DNA of 64,000 nt from contig UCJH01000044.1 in NCBI GenBank assembly GCA_900472785.1, positions 39,514-103,513 on the forward strand, in the 5' to 3' direction. How positions within the stretch are numbered: position 1 is the first letter of the stretch; the number at the start of each line of letters is the position of its first letter. Below the pieces are notes generated by a model. That model worked only from the letters and a program-made list of their open reading frames with translations. It was not told where the DNA came from and did no database searches. The translations under genes and the position numbers were made by a program. The DNA is from Hyphomicrobiales bacterium (lineage in GTDB: Bacteria; Pseudomonadota; Alphaproteobacteria; Rhizobiales; Rhizobiaceae). Below are positions 1 to 10,437 of this stretch, one piece after another.

Positions 1-1
1 A

Positions 2-232
2 CCATTTGATGTATTTGAGGACAATAATTTATCCGAGCTGGCTGAAGCAAAAACTGTTCAGGGGCTATCGGCAGGGCGGTTCGGCGCCGATAAGAAAAAA
101 AATCAGCTTATGATACTAGCGCCCGCTACGGATTGGTCATCGACAGCGAAAGTCAGATGGCAGGCAGCCCTGACAAAAAACGGCAATGCCTTTTCTGCGG
201 ACATTGCGCCGGCAACGCCGTCACTGACCTAG
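2..232 (+). pseudogene. 5' piece of the Rhs/VCBS gene in another frame, open from the window edge to a TAG stop
   Basis: Frame +2 is open from the first bases to TAG at 230-232 and reads like the FG-GAP/VCBS part of an Rhs protein (for example [16 protein letters not shown], then an alanine- and asparagine-rich stretch). The downstream Rhs ORF uses frame +1 and is convincingly Rhs-like only from about 283 ([11 protein letters not shown]). The reading frame therefore changes around 230-285, and the true start lies left of the window. A sequencing error would give the same picture. Confidence 0.6.
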
Positions 233-3200
233 CCTTCCTCAAACCCCTTTGCGGGCGAGATTCATCTGCCGTCCTTCCCTTCGATTCGGATGGAAATGGC
301 CGTGACAGCGTGACATCATCAAAAAGTGTCGTAAATTTTTTCGGGGATGGCCGCCAGCAAGTATTGTCGAATTGGAGTACTGGAATTCACCTCACATACA
401 ACCAAAACGGCCAGAGTAAAACCGAAAAGATTTCGGAAGTAAAATGTGTTTACAAGTGCGAATACCTTGATGTGAACGGGGATGGGCTCGAAGACGTTGT
501 AAAGATTGATCCTGAGGTAGGATATTCTGGATTAGGCGGATATCTTTCCGTCTATCTATTTACAGGTGACCACCTGACGCCGTTATTCGAGCGATCACGT
601 ATTTACAATATTGGCTATCCCACGGCAGAAAGCGCGCTGATTACCGACGTAGACGGAGACGGTATTGCTGAGATCGTTCTGGCAATACGCCGCGGCGCTG
701 GCGATAATGCCTTTGCAGATTTCAGTTGGCAGGCCTATCGCATAAAGAAAGGCCCTGAGGGCGCGCGTCATACCGAGGATGACCTTTCGCTGCTATCGAG
801 TTTCGTGACGACCGGCGACTTTAACGGCGATGGCCAAACAGATTTGCTGGTAGCGCCAACACCCACAGAGAGCCAACAATCAAATGAGGGAGGTATTTTC
901 GAATACTTCCGAGATCACCCCTACAAAATCCACTATGGCGAAGCCTCTGGTGGCATAGCGAATGTGCTGAACATGGTGACGACGCCGCAGGGCGGGGCGG
1001 TGAGGGTCGCCTATCAGCCGTCGACGGCTTACGAGAACACCTATCTGCCCTACAGCATGCCGACGGTCAGCGCCTTGTCGATCTCGGACGGCCGGGCCCA
1101 GACGGCTATGACGACGTACACCTATGCGAACGGCTTGTACAACATCGAGAAGCGCCGGTTTCTCGGCTTCGGCACGGTGATTAAGACGCTGCCGAAAATA
1201 ACCGGCGACACGAATGCGCCCATCGTCAAGACGACGTATCTGCAGTCCTTGGCGACCATCGGCCTGCCGTTGAAAACGGAGTATTTTGACGATGACGGCC
1301 TTGTGAGGCGTGTGGTTTCCGAGACATATCTGACGCAGGAGAGCGTTCCGTACTCGGCTGTCAATACGGGCACCACGACAGCTATCACTGCTGGCGCGCT
1401 GACCCGAACACTGCGGACGACGCGATCCTTCGATACCTATGGCAACACCACGAATGAAATCGACCACGGCCGGATCGACGGTGATGAGTACAGCACTGAC
1501 GACGGCGTGATGTCTCAGTCCTATTTCACCCCGAACCAGGCCGCCTATATCGTTTCGTCCCCTTACATCACGCGCAGCTATAGGGGAACGACATCGGCCG
1601 GTCAGCTTTTGAGTGCGCGCGCCTATTTCTATGACAATCAGGCCAGTGGCGTTATGCCCTTGGAGGGAAAAGTGACGTCGGAGCGCCAGTTTACAAGCGC
1701 AGGCGCCTATCAGACAACGACCTTCGTCCACGACGATTACGGCAATGTGATAGAATCGACAAACGCCGAGGCGGAAACGACGACCTATCAATACGACACG
1801 GTCCACCATCTTTTTCTGATCAAAACGACCTATCCGAGCGGGCTGTATGAAAATGCGACGCTGAATGCGGCTTGCAGCGCGCCCGCGGCGAAGGCAGACA
1901 TCAGCCGCGTGACCGTAACGTATACCTATGATGCCCTGTGCCGGCCGACGCTTATTGAAAATGAAGTGACGGGCGCCCTGACGAAGACCGCGTATCTGTC
2001 GTTCGGCGATCCCGCGGCACAGCGTGTTCTGACATCGACCAGCCTTCCCGGCACCACAGTCACTGCGGACCAGTATCAGTATTTCGATGGCCTTGGACGC
2101 GTGTGGCGGGTAACCACCATCGGTGATACGACGTCGCCGACATCCTATGTCGATACGCAGTACGATCTGCGCGGGAATGCGTTCAAGACCAGCCTGCCCT
2201 ATGAAACGGGGACGCCGCTCTGGACGACGACGACGTTTGACTGGGCAAACCGTCCCATAAGGATGACCAATCCGGATGCAAGCTTCCGCAGCATCACCTA
2301 TGGTCTGACGGATAAGATCAGCACCTCTGAAACGCCCGGCCTGGAAAACAGCTCGACGATAGATGAAGAAGGCGACAGGATTATCACCTTCACATCGGCG
2401 GCCGGCGATATGATCGGGCGAGCCCAGCGATCGGTAACAGCCGCAGACGGCACCTATGTCAGCCGCTGGCTCTATGGTGCGACCTTTGACGGTGCGCACC
2501 GCATCGTCCAGGTGAAGGATGCCTTGTCCTCCGTCTGGTCCTACACCTATGACACCGCGGGCAATCGGCTGACGGCCGACGATCCGGATCTTGGGCGCTG
2601 GACCTATCGATACGACGACGCCAATCGCCTCGTGCAACAGAAGGATGCGCGCGGTAATGTGACGGTGATCACCTATAACCCGGACGGTCAACCAACGGTC
2701 ACGACGGCCTATGCGAACCAGGCGAATGCGGATGCGAAGACCGGAGGAACGATCCTCTCGCAGAACATCTACAGCCAGCTGCAGACCGGTTTCTACAACA
2801 AGGGCAGGCTGACGACGGCGGTGAACGGCTCGGCCACGCAGCTTTTCGATTACAACGGCGACGGCCTTCTGCAACGAAAGGACGTGACGATTACCGTCGC
2901 GACAAACAACAACGTGCTGCACACCGAGGAAACGGGCTACGACCAGGGCGGCAAGACGCTGTGGAAAGCCTATGGTCCGGCTGCGGAAGCAACGAATGTC
3001 GGCCTGCCGACGAGCCGCTGGAAGTACAACCGCAAGGGCCAGCTGATCGCCATCCCCGGCTACATCACCGCGATCGACTATGAAGCCGATGGCCAGACCG
3101 CGTCGATCACCTATGCCAACAAGGTCGTCACGACCTTCACCTATTCGCCACAACGCCGATGGCTCAACAGCTTTGTCACGAAAAGAGATCCTGGAAATGG

Positions 3201-4719
3201 TGAACCGGCGGTCATCATCGCTATGGCCATCTACACCCGGGACAAAACGGGACGGATTCTGTCGATCAATGAGGCCGGCACGGCGAACGACTGGGTCTAC
3301 GAATATGACGGCTTCGGGCGCCTGTCGAAAGCGGTCAACGGCGGCAACGAGGAGGCGGCCTCTTCGGAAATCTTCGCCTATTACGCCAATGACAATCTGC
3401 GCAGCCGCAGCCGGCTGACCGGAAGCTTCGTCTATCCGTCGGCCACGGCCGATCGGCCACACGCGCCGCTGTCCCTCAATGGCGAAGCCTTTGCCTATGA
3501 CGCGAACGGAAACCTGACGACCGATCCGCAGGGCACGGACGCGACAACGGACGATCGCAGATTTACCTACGATCTCGCCAACCGGGTTTCCAAGGTCGAG
3601 ATCGGCGCTTCGCCCGCCCTGACGCTGAGCTACGGCCCCGACGGAAGCCGGGTCAAGAAGACATCCGCCTCGGGCACGACGCTTTATCCGGATGCCAGCG
3701 CCGAATACAATCCGGCGACCCAGGCCTTCACGCATTATCCGCACATGGACATCAGGGTCGTGGGCTCGGCCAAATACTTCCTGCACCGCGACCACCTGTC
3801 GTCCGTGCGGGTCGTCACCGACATCACCGGCGCGGTCGTCGAAAGCACCCGCTACATGGCCTTCGGCGAAACCGCCAACAAGGCGATGACGACGCAGAAG
3901 AACTATATCGGCGAACGCTTCGACCCCGAAACCGGCCTGCTCTACCTCAACGCCCGCTACATGGACCCGAAGTTCGGACGGTTTATCTCACCGGACGACT
4001 GGGACCCGACGATGGAGGGCGTTGGGACGAACCGGTATGCCTATGCGGGAAATGATCCGGTCAACAAAAGCGATCCAAACGGGCATGTGTCGGGTCCAAA
4101 TCCGAATGTCGTAAAAGAGGCCCAAGTCGCAAAGCAGCAGGACCATGAAGCGACCAAGTTAGCGACGGCTATGTACGGAAGCAAAGATCGTCAGATTGAT
4201 CGCCTGTTGGAGGGAGCTGGCCCGGAAGTGGAAAAGCTTGCAAGACAAAAGTATCACTTTATGCGGTCTGGACGAGCTGACCCCGATGACACGGTTTTGG
4301 CTTTGATTCCTGGGGGCGGAGCAGTTCGCGCAGCTATTGCACTTAGGGGCTTTGTTGCTGCGGGAGGGCGTGCGATTGTTGAAAAAGTTGCTGCGGAGGC
4401 AACTGCAAAGTTTGTTGCCAACCCATATGGGAAACTTGGCGGCCCAGCGCACAGGGCGGCGGTTGGAGATGTCGTAGCGGATATAGAGGCGCGGGGTTTA
4501 AGAGCTGTGCCTGAATTCCGCGTGTTGACGCCCAGTGGTTCGAAGGGCTCACGCTTTGTTGATGTGGTTGCGCGCGACTCCGCTGGTAACCCCGTCGGAT
4601 ATTACCAGATTGGAAGGCAGACGGGGGCTGGATTACCGGTGGCCCGCGAGACTCGTGCGCTCAACGATCTTGAGGCCGTGCTGGGAACCAGACCAAACTT
4701 TATACCTTATAACAAGTAG
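133..4719 (+). CDS. Rhs/YD-repeat polymorphic toxin with FG-GAP N-terminus and REase-like C-terminal tip
   Basis: The ORF has 1528 codons, but the ATG at 133 is probably not the native start, since the first 50 or so codons are an out-of-frame extension. FG-GAP/VCBS motifs (DxDGNGx[28 protein letters not shown]) fill roughly residues 50-250. Dozens of YD repeats follow to about residue 1250. The conserved Rhs core end ([17 protein letters not shown], then [12 protein letters not shown]) stops at DPNG, residue 1314. The last 211 residues form a variable tip of lower GC. Its end (FVDVVARD, then YYQIGRQT) resembles a restriction-endonuclease-fold toxin. It likely acts as a contact-dependent or secreted antibacterial toxin, with the Rhs shell enclosing the tip. 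The toxin fold is inferred from motif likeness only. Confidence 0.85.
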   Translation: MVIDSESQMAGSPDKKRQCLFCGHCAGNAVTDLAFLKPLCGRDSSAVLPFDSDGNGRDSVTSSKSVVNFFGDGRQQVLSNWSTGIHLTYNQNGQSKTEKISEVKCVYKCEYLDVNGDGLEDVVKIDPEVGYSGLGGYLSVYLFTGDHLTPLFERSRIYNIGYPTAESALITDVDGDGIAEIVLAIRRGAGDNAFADFSWQAYRIKKGPEGARHTEDDLSLLSSFVTTGDFNGDGQTDLLVAPTPTESQQSNEGGIFEYFRDHPYKIHYGEASGGIANVLNMVTTPQGGAVRVAYQPSTAYENTYLPYSMPTVSALSISDGRAQTAMTTYTYANGLYNIEKRRFLGFGTVIKTLPKITGDTNAPIVKTTYLQSLATIGLPLKTEYFDDDGLVRRVVSETYLTQESVPYSAVNTGTTTAITAGALTRTLRTTRSFDTYGNTTNEIDHGRIDGDEYSTDDGVMSQSYFTPNQAAYIVSSPYITRSYRGTTSAGQLLSARAYFYDNQASGVMPLEGKVTSERQFTSAGAYQTTTFVHDDYGNVIESTNAEAETTTYQYDTVHHLFLIKTTYPSGLYENATLNAACSAPAAKADISRVTVTYTYDALCRPTLIENEVTGALTKTAYLSFGDPAAQRVLTSTSLPGTTVTADQYQYFDGLGRVWRVTTIGDTTSPTSYVDTQYDLRGNAFKTSLPYETGTPLWTTTTFDWANRPIRMTNPDASFRSITYGLTDKISTSETPGLENSSTIDEEGDRIITFTSAAGDMIGRAQRSVTAADGTYVSRWLYGATFDGAHRIVQVKDALSSVWSYTYDTAGNRLTADDPDLGRWTYRYDDANRLVQQKDARGNVTVITYNPDGQPTVTTAYANQANADAKTGGTILSQNIYSQLQTGFYNKGRLTTAVNGSATQLFDYNGDGLLQRKDVTITVATNNNVLHTEETGYDQGGKTLWKAYGPAAEATNVGLPTSRWKYNRKGQLIAIPGYITAIDYEADGQTASITYANKVVTTFTYSPQRRWLNSFVTKRDPGNGEPAVIIAMAIYTRDKTGRILSINEAGTANDWVYEYDGFGRLSKAVNGGNEEAASSEIFAYYANDNLRSRSRLTGSFVYPSATADRPHAPLSLNGEAFAYDANGNLTTDPQGTDATTDDRRFTYDLANRVSKVEIGASPALTLSYGPDGSRVKKTSASGTTLYPDASAEYNPATQAFTHYPHMDIRVVGSAKYFLHRDHLSSVRVVTDITGAVVESTRYMAFGETANKAMTTQKNYIGERFDPETGLLYLNARYMDPKFGRFISPDDWDPTMEGVGTNRYAYAGNDPVNKSDPNGHVSGPNPNVVKEAQVAKQQDHEATKLATAMYGSKDRQIDRLLEGAGPEVEKLARQKYHFMRSGRADPDDTVLALIPGGGAVRAAIALRGFVAAGGRAIVEKVAAEATAKFVANPYGKLGGPAHRAAVGDVVADIEARGLRAVPEFRVLTPSGSKGSRFVDVVARDSAGNPVGYYQIGRQTGAGLPVARETRALNDLEAVLGTRPNFIPYNK

Positions 4720-4730
4720 GACCCAAGCAG

Positions 4731-5261
4731 ATGTCAGGACGTCAATTTAACTTCTTTCTTGGCCCTTCAGATCAGGTTGCATTCGATGAAGCTCTGCGGA
4801 CTTCAGGTGACATCGCGTTCATTAAAGACCGTTCCACGTCGCCTAAACCGGAAGAACAGGACTCTTCGGTAATTCACGATCTCGGTAAGGAGCCTTTTAG
4901 AGTTCTGATCGCGCGGCGGGAGGATATAGCCAATATACGCTTTCGACCAATTAAGGGTTGCGACGAATTTTCCTGCAGCGTGACGTCCCAGCTCGTCATC
5001 GAATTTGATCGGTTTTTCGGAAACAGCCGCTTTATTCGTGCCGGCCGGTTGTACCGGATCGACAAATACTGGGGAGATGACGGCAAGTTGGTCAGCAAAC
5101 CGGACGCGTTTATTGAATGGGGCGATCGGCTTTACAAGCTAGCCAAGAAGTCTCTGATCAAAGTCGAGCAGGGTTGCTTCGCTGGCAAAGAGGCGCTTGA
5201 AATGCGTAGAGCAGGCGCGGCATTCGAGGGGCTGGATATTACGATGGGGTCGATTGACTGA
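4731..5261 (+). CDS. candidate immunity protein for the Rhs C-terminal toxin
   Basis: This 176-residue protein is soluble, with no signal peptide or membrane segment. It begins 11 nt after the Rhs stop on the same strand, where immunity genes of polymorphic toxins usually sit. The sequence is mixed alpha/beta with a long charged middle, and no named family was recognised. The local GC is lower than in the Rhs core, matching the toxin tip, so toxin and immunity gene probably arrived together. No strong ribosome-binding site precedes the ATG; translational coupling to the Rhs stop would explain that. The immunity role is inferred from position alone. Confidence 0.65.
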   Translation: MSGRQFNFFLGPSDQVAFDEALRTSGDIAFIKDRSTSPKPEEQDSSVIHDLGKEPFRVLIARREDIANIRFRPIKGCDEFSCSVTSQLVIEFDRFFGNSRFIRAGRLYRIDKYWGDDGKLVSKPDAFIEWGDRLYKLAKKSLIKVEQGCFAGKEALEMRRAGAAFEGLDITMGSID

Positions 5262-5430
5262 TTAAGGCTCCGAGGACGATGTGATCGGGTTCCGTTCTCT
5301 TAATTGGGCGGCATGGCGAGGTGTTCCTGGACTTTGAGTGATCGGCCAGCTTATCGGGTCTGGGGTGGTTTGACCTTGCCCGATTAAATAGTCGATTTTG
5401 AAGTAAGCTATGGCCCATTGAGGAACAGGA

Positions 5431-5610
5431 ATGAAACGGAACCGTTTTACGGACGAACAGATTATCGGCAATCTGGAAGAGCACAAGGTAGGCATGGCGG
5501 CCTCGGAGCTTTGCCGCTAGCATCTATAAATGGAAAGCCAAGTTCGGCGGCATGGACACATCAGAGGTCAAGCGGCGAACGACGCTGGAGGACGAATACA
5601 CTACGCTGCG
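5431..5610 (+). pseudogene. IS3-family transposase orfA remnant
   Basis: ATG at 5431 opens the typical orfA start (KRNRFTDEQIIGNLEEHK, then ASELCR) but meets TAG at 5518-5520. The continuation SIYKWKAKFGG, then KRRTTLEDE, lies in another frame immediately after. The residues normally found between CR and SIY (a helix-turn-helix segment of about seven) are missing, so a short deletion caused the frameshift. Homology fades after about 5610. The rest of 5262-5904 holds no gene I can support. Confidence 0.75.
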
Positions 5611-5904
5611 CTCCAGTTTTTGGGATCAATCACTTTTGTATTCCTGGGGCGAGAACCAAGAGCACGGTGGCTAATTTTGTTCGATGCATAATAGGCGCGG
5701 AAAAGCCACGCAGCTGGCTTATCCAACCAGGCTGCAAGGCGGTTTTTTCACGACTTGGCGGAGAGTGACGGTTTCGTGGTTAAGGGTCCTACGCGCCGGC
5801 ACTTTGCCAGTATCGGGATTTGGCGTTGAACGCATAAACGCGATATTGCTATACCATACCTGCGGCGACCGCGGTGAGTCCGGTTTTACCGAAATACGGG
5901 AACA

Positions 5905-6189
5905 GTGGACGAGACGTTTTCCTATGTGCATCAGGTCGGATGGCCGTTCCTGCAGCAGCACGGAATGACGGAAGAAGCCGTGCTCGCATTTTCCATGCAA
6001 GAAAGTGAGCTGTCCCACTTTGTGTTTTTGGAACCTCAGCGGGAATTGACGGCATTGATCCTGGCGCGCAAGCTTGGGCGAACAGAGCTCATGCCTGATA
6101 TTATCGCCAAGGCGCGCAAGCGTTTCGGCGCGTTTTCCCGGCTCGGCAACCGGCTGCCCAGCGAGCAATTCGAGCGCATCGGGCAATAA
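5905..6189 (+). CDS. small hypothetical protein, possibly a truncated orphan gene
   Basis: The 94-residue ORF starts at GTG with no clear Shine-Dalgarno sequence. It appears helical, with a hydrophobic-aromatic start (SYVHQVGWPFLQQHG) and a basic C-terminal half. No family was recognised. It sits between IS3 debris and the secretion cluster, so its true N-terminus may have been lost upstream. Position downstream of an Rhs toxin makes an orphan immunity gene conceivable, but nothing in the sequence proves it. Confidence 0.4.
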   Translation: MDETFSYVHQVGWPFLQQHGMTEEAVLAFSMQESELSHFVFLEPQRELTALILARKLGRTELMPDIIAKARKRFGAFSRLGNRLPSEQFERIGQ

Positions 6190-6315
6190 CTCAATCTCTT
6201 TTAAGCAACCACCGGAGATAATCCTGTGGATATGCACTTCATCGTGAAACTCCCCATTCCCCTCCATCCCCTCACACCTATAAAGTGTCCTGCAAGCATA
6301 GGCTGAGGGGCTGGG

Positions 6316-8442
6316 GTGCATAGGATTCGGGTTGGTTTCAGCATGGTTCTGGCCGTGCTGGCGGGGTGCGCCTCGGAGAATGGCGATGACAGATGGACGT
6401 CGCTGATGGAAGGGGTCGAGCGGCCCCATGCGCAGCAGATGCGCGGCTATCCGAATTCCAGCGTCATCGGCAAGGGCGGCATCACCGGTTCGACGCCGGC
6501 GGGCTTTGCGCAGATCGGCAGTGGGGAATTTACCGGACAGTCGATGTCCTCGGTGACGAGCGGTCCGGCTGCCGACGGGTCCGAGGGCTATACGATCAAT
6601 CTCGTCGATGCCCCGATCGCGATGGCTGCCAAGAAAATCCTCGGCGATATCATGGGCTACAACTATCTGGTCGATCCCAAGGTCGGCGGAACGGTCACGC
6701 TGCAGACCAGCAACCCGATGTCGAAGCAAAGCCTGCTCGACATTCTCGAAGTGTCGCTGGCGACGAATGGCGCGGCGATCGTCAAGAAGGCCGACCGCTA
6801 CGAGATCGTGCCTTTTTCGGAGGCAACGTCATCGAACGCGATCATCAGCGGCGGGCGGATGCCGAAGAACGAGCCGGGCATGAAGGTGCAGGTCCTGCAG
6901 CTGAAATACATCGCTGCGGACGAGATGCGCGACATCATCGAGCAGGTGAGCAAGAAGGGCGCGGTGTTGCGGATCGATTCCGCGCGCAACTACATCGTCG
7001 TGGCCGGCAACAATGGTGAGCTTTCCGCCATCCGCGAGTCCATTTCGGTCTTCGACGTCGACTGGATGAAGGGCATGTCGACGGCCCTGTATCCGCTGAA
7101 GGCGTCGCAACCGCAGGAACTGGTGAAGGAGCTCAACAGCGTTTTCGGCGTCGATGGCGGCCCGAACGCCAAGACGATCCGCTTCATTCCCAATACCCGC
7201 CTCAATGCGGTTCTGGCGATCACCTCGCGGCCGGCCTATCTGCCAAAAGTATCGGCCTGGATTTCCAAGCTCGACAAGATCGCGCAGACGAACGAGGAGC
7301 AGCTGTTCGTCTACGAGATCCAGAACAGGCCGGCGGCGGAGTTGGCGAAGGTTTTGCAGAACGTGCTCGCCAGCGCCAAGTCGAACAGCGAGACATCGAC
7401 AAGGCAGAGCGCCGTCGCGCCCGATCTGGTGGCCGAGACCATGCAGACGGACGGCGCCGTGGCGCAGGATATTCCGCCGGAGGCGCAGATGGAGCCGGCA
7501 GCGTTTGCGCCGACAGGCAGCTCCTCCATTCCCTCGGTCGTCGCGGACGTGGAAAACAACGCCCTGCTGATCTCGACAAACGCCCGGGAATACCAGCGCA
7601 TCGAGCAGATTCTGCGCCAGCTCGATATCCTTCCGACGCAGGTCTTCCTCGAGGCGGTCATCGCCGAGGTGACGCTGACGGACGAACTGAAATTCGGGCT
7701 CCGCTGGTATCTGGAGAATGGCAACAATTCGCTCGGGCTTTCGGATCTTGCCTCGGGCGCGGTGACGGCAGCCTTCCCGGGATTCAACTGGACCCATGTC
7801 GCTACCGACGCGCAGACGGCATTGTCGGCGCTCTCCAGCGTGACGAAGGTCAAGGTGATCTCATCTCCAAACCTGATGGTGATCAACAACCAGCAGGCGA
7901 AACTTCAGGTCGGCGACCAGGTGCCGACTGTTACGCAAACGAGTTCCAACACCAGCTCCGCGAATGCCGTGGTCATCAACACGGTGGAAATGAAGGACAC
8001 AGGGATCATTCTTTCCGTGACGCCCCGGATCAACAGCTCCGGCCGGGTGATGCTGGACATCCAGCAGGAGGTCAGCAACGTCATTGCGACGACGACATCC
8101 GGTATCGATTCGCCGACGATCCAGCAGCGGAAGATTTCGACCCGCGTGGTCGTTCACGATGGCGAAAGCCTGGCCCTGGGCGGGTTGATCCAGGAGAAGA
8201 AGTCGCTCAATCACAGGAAGGTCCCGGTCCTCGGCGATATCCCGCTGCTGGGCAATGCCTTCAAATCCAAAACCGATGGTATCAACAGGACGGAACTCAT
8301 CATTTTCATCCGCCCGAGGATCGTTCGCGACAGCGAGGAAGCCCGGCAGGTTACCGACGAGTTTCGCCAGCAGTTCGACTTCGGACGCAACGATACGCCC
8401 GGCAAGCGCATGCAGCGCGACCTCGCCCGGCTGGCGGAATAA
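6316..8442 (+). CDS. gspD: type II secretion outer-membrane secretin GspD
   Basis: GspD forms the outer-membrane channel of the type II secretion system. The 708-residue protein starts at GTG and has a lipoprotein signal with lipobox LAGC (Cys18), so it may be self-piloting. An N0 domain lies near residues 90-170, N1-N3 repeats follow to about residue 430, interrupted by an Ala/Gln/Pro-rich insert, and the C-terminal secretin domain carries VPVLGDIPLLGNAFKSK. It is the first gene of a tight plus-strand run (10 nt to the next). The length fits GspD. No gspE or gspF precedes it, which is unusual. Confidence 0.93.
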   Translation: MHRIRVGFSMVLAVLAGCASENGDDRWTSLMEGVERPHAQQMRGYPNSSVIGKGGITGSTPAGFAQIGSGEFTGQSMSSVTSGPAADGSEGYTINLVDAPIAMAAKKILGDIMGYNYLVDPKVGGTVTLQTSNPMSKQSLLDILEVSLATNGAAIVKKADRYEIVPFSEATSSNAIISGGRMPKNEPGMKVQVLQLKYIAADEMRDIIEQVSKKGAVLRIDSARNYIVVAGNNGELSAIRESISVFDVDWMKGMSTALYPLKASQPQELVKELNSVFGVDGGPNAKTIRFIPNTRLNAVLAITSRPAYLPKVSAWISKLDKIAQTNEEQLFVYEIQNRPAAELAKVLQNVLASAKSNSETSTRQSAVAPDLVAETMQTDGAVAQDIPPEAQMEPAAFAPTGSSSIPSVVADVENNALLISTNAREYQRIEQILRQLDILPTQVFLEAVIAEVTLTDELKFGLRWYLENGNNSLGLSDLASGAVTAAFPGFNWTHVATDAQTALSALSSVTKVKVISSPNLMVINNQQAKLQVGDQVPTVTQTSSNTSSANAVVINTVEMKDTGIILSVTPRINSSGRVMLDIQQEVSNVIATTTSGIDSPTIQQRKISTRVVVHDGESLALGGLIQEKKSLNHRKVPVLGDIPLLGNAFKSKTDGINRTELIIFIRPRIVRDSEEARQVTDEFRQQFDFGRNDTPGKRMQRDLARLAE

Positions 8443-8451
8443 GGAGACCGG

Positions 8452-8931
8452 ATGACCACCGAGATCGCCGCCTTCTTCATTCTGGCAACGCAGCTGGCGG
8501 TCATCGCCGTGATCGATCTGCAAAAACTGATCATCCCCGATCTTTGCAATGCGGTTCTGGCGGTGACGGGCCTCGCGGTGCAATGGCACGCTGGAACGCT
8601 GGACCTCGCGTGGATCCTGATTGGCGTTGCCGTCTTCGCCGGCACGTTTGCTCTGGTGCGGACGGTGCACTACCGCGCGAGAGGCCAGGTCGGGCTGGGG
8701 CTTGGCGACGTGAAGATGGCGGCGGCGGCGGCATGCTGGATCACCGTGAGCAGCTTTCCCCTGTTTCTGGCCGCTTCAAGCCTCAGTGCCCTGCTGTTTG
8801 TGGTCCTGATGCTGCCGTTCTGGAAAACGGATGCCGGAACCAGGCGTGTTCCGTTCGGTCCCTTTCTGGCTGCAGGTCTTCTCCTGACCTGGAGCCTCGA
8901 CGTGAATTCAATCGCCATTTCGTTCGTTTAG
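8452..8931 (+). CDS. gspO: prepilin peptidase, A24 aspartic protease, short form
   Basis: This inner-membrane aspartyl protease cleaves pseudopilin leaders. The 159-residue hydrophobic protein has several membrane segments and both catalytic aspartates of the A24 family: Asp22 in IDLQKLIIPD and Asp86 in the GLGD motif (GLGLGDVK). It lacks the N-terminal methyltransferase domain of full-length GspO/PilD and so resembles the short CpaA/TadV type. It lies 9 nt after gspD and before gspG, whose product should be its substrate. The symbol is given by context; the motif assignment is secure. Confidence 0.88.
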   Translation: MTTEIAAFFILATQLAVIAVIDLQKLIIPDLCNAVLAVTGLAVQWHAGTLDLAWILIGVAVFAGTFALVRTVHYRARGQVGLGLGDVKMAAAAACWITVSSFPLFLAASSLSALLFVVLMLPFWKTDAGTRRVPFGPFLAAGLLLTWSLDVNSIAISFV

Positions 8932-8941
8932 GGGTTTGCTT

Positions 8942-9403
8942 ATGGATCGTTTCCCGATGTCCAAAGTCACATGCGATCCGGTGAACAAACGCATGGGCGC
9001 GCGCACGGATGCCGGCTTTTCCCTCGTCGAGCTTCTCGTTGTTCTGGCGATCATCGCATTGATCACCTCGATCGTCGCACCGCGCGTGCTTGGTTATCTC
9101 GGATCGGCAAAGGTCGATAGCGCCAAGGTACAGGTGAAAAACCTGGAGGCCGCGATCGAACTTTATTACCTGGATTCCGGGCGCTATCCCACACAGGAGG
9201 AAGGAATCGGCGTCCTGTCCGCCCGCCCGGCGGAGGCAACCAGCTGGAATGGTCCCTATCTGAAAAATGCAGCGGACCTGAAGGACCCTTGGGGGAACGC
9301 CTATCAGTACCAGGCGCCGCAAGGCGATACGTCCTTCGCCGTGATTTCGCTGGGACGCGATGGCAAGAAGGGGGGAGAAGGAGAAGATCGTGACCTCCCA
9401 TAG
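8942..9403 (+). CDS. gspG: type II secretion major pseudopilin GspG
   Basis: GspG polymerises into the periplasmic pseudopilus. ATG 8942 is preferred over TTG 8936 because AGGGG precedes it by about eight bases. The class III leader is processed at Gly25|Phe26 (DAG|FSLVELLVVLAII), with the conserved Glu at +5 (residue 30) and a hydrophobic N-terminal helix. The C-terminal domain has the GspG hallmarks GRYPTQEEGI, then DPWGNAYQY. The leader is about 25 residues, somewhat long for the family. The 3' end overlaps gspL. Confidence 0.93.
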   Translation: MDRFPMSKVTCDPVNKRMGARTDAGFSLVELLVVLAIIALITSIVAPRVLGYLGSAKVDSAKVQVKNLEAAIELYYLDSGRYPTQEEGIGVLSARPAEATSWNGPYLKNAADLKDPWGNAYQYQAPQGDTSFAVISLGRDGKKGGEGEDRDLP

Positions 9404-10436
9404 CGCATTTTCCGAATTGGCGCGCTTCAACGAGCAATCGCACGATTTCTTCCGATGGTGGAAGCAGGAAATGGCGGGTCTGGTCCCCGACGTCCTTCGG
9501 AGCCTTTTTCGAAAAACTGAGTTGATCGAGCCCGTCCTGATCATCTCCAGGACAGGCTATCGCCTAAGTGGCGACACCGCCCATCCGCTGGAAAGCCTGC
9601 CCGCAGCGCTCGCATCCCTAAAAAGGGCGGACGGAAGGGAGCGCATCCAGCTGGCGCTCGTGCTGGATGAAACGAGGTATCTCACACGCAAAATATCGAA
9701 CCGGCGGCTGCCGCTCTCCGATCTGCGGCGGGCGGCCGAGCTGGATATCTTGACCGAAACGCCGTTCAAGATCGATGACGTCCAGATCTTCCTTCGCGAG
9801 AAAACCCAGGGGCCGGCGATTTACTACATCGTCCGGCGCAACATCATCGATGAACTCCGGGCGCAGTTCGATTTGCTGCCCATCGATATCACCGCCGTCC
9901 GGCTGGGCGCTCACCAGATCCCGATCCTGCCCGCCTCCTGGGCGCCCGGTCTGCAGCCGAAACGCAGAAACACAATCAGGTTCCTCGGCTATTTTTCGCT
10001 GCTGCTAACCGTTTTGAGTTGCTTGTACATCTTCAGCGAACTCGACCGCGCAATGACTGAGGTCGCCGGCACCCTCGATGTCGAGATCGATGCTGCGAAA
10101 AAACGGGCGCATGCAGCAAGAGCGACGTTCGATTTTCATGCCGGTCGGCTTCAACAGCTAAAGGCGCTGAAGGCCAAGCAGGCGGAAACCCTCGAGATTG
10201 TGGCGATCTGGGAAGAGTTAAGCCGCGTCTTGCCCGACACGAGTTTTTTGACGGACCTGAACATCAAGAATGAAACCATGGAGATTACCGGCTATTCGAC
10301 AACGCCGGCCTCCCTGATTGGCCGGCTTGAGGAAAGTCCTTTGTTCGCGGGCGCACGCTTCACCTCACCCGTTGTGAAGGTTCCGGGCTTTGATGGCGAT
10401 AACTTCCTGATCTCTTTCGAGCGGGAGCGAAAGTGA
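9390..10436 (+). CDS. gspL: type II secretion inner-membrane platform protein GspL
   Basis: GspL links the cytoplasmic ATPase to the pseudopilus platform. GTG 9390 follows a strong purine-rich Shine-Dalgarno sequence (ggggagaaggagaag) and overlaps the gspG stop by 14 nt, so it is preferred to an ATG 30 nt upstream. The N-terminal half is a cytoplasmic actin-like domain, one membrane helix follows (FLGYFSLLLTVLSCLYIF), and a PilN-like periplasmic domain ends the protein. No gspE, the ATPase partner, is visible nearby. The assignment rests on architecture and position. Confidence 0.8.
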   Translation: MTSHSAFSELARFNEQSHDFFRWWKQEMAGLVPDVLRSLFRKTELIEPVLIISRTGYRLSGDTAHPLESLPAALASLKRADGRERIQLALVLDETRYLTRKISNRRLPLSDLRRAAELDILTETPFKIDDVQIFLREKTQGPAIYYIVRRNIIDELRAQFDLLPIDITAVRLGAHQIPILPASWAPGLQPKRRNTIRFLGYFSLLLTVLSCLYIFSELDRAMTEVAGTLDVEIDAAKKRAHAARATFDFHAGRLQQLKALKAKQAETLEIVAIWEELSRVLPDTSFLTDLNIKNETMEITGYSTTPASLIGRLEESPLFAGARFTSPVVKVPGFDGDNFLISFERERK

Positions 10437-10437
10437 A

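Noticed and set aside
880..3795. 971-codon minus-strand frame antisense to the Rhs gene
   Set aside because: Arg/Ile-rich, low-complexity composition typical of the reverse of YD repeats; no domain or start signal.
5719..6729. 336-codon minus-strand frame over the small ORF and gspD start
   Set aside because: Antisense to a well-supported secretin gene, with no recognisable motif.
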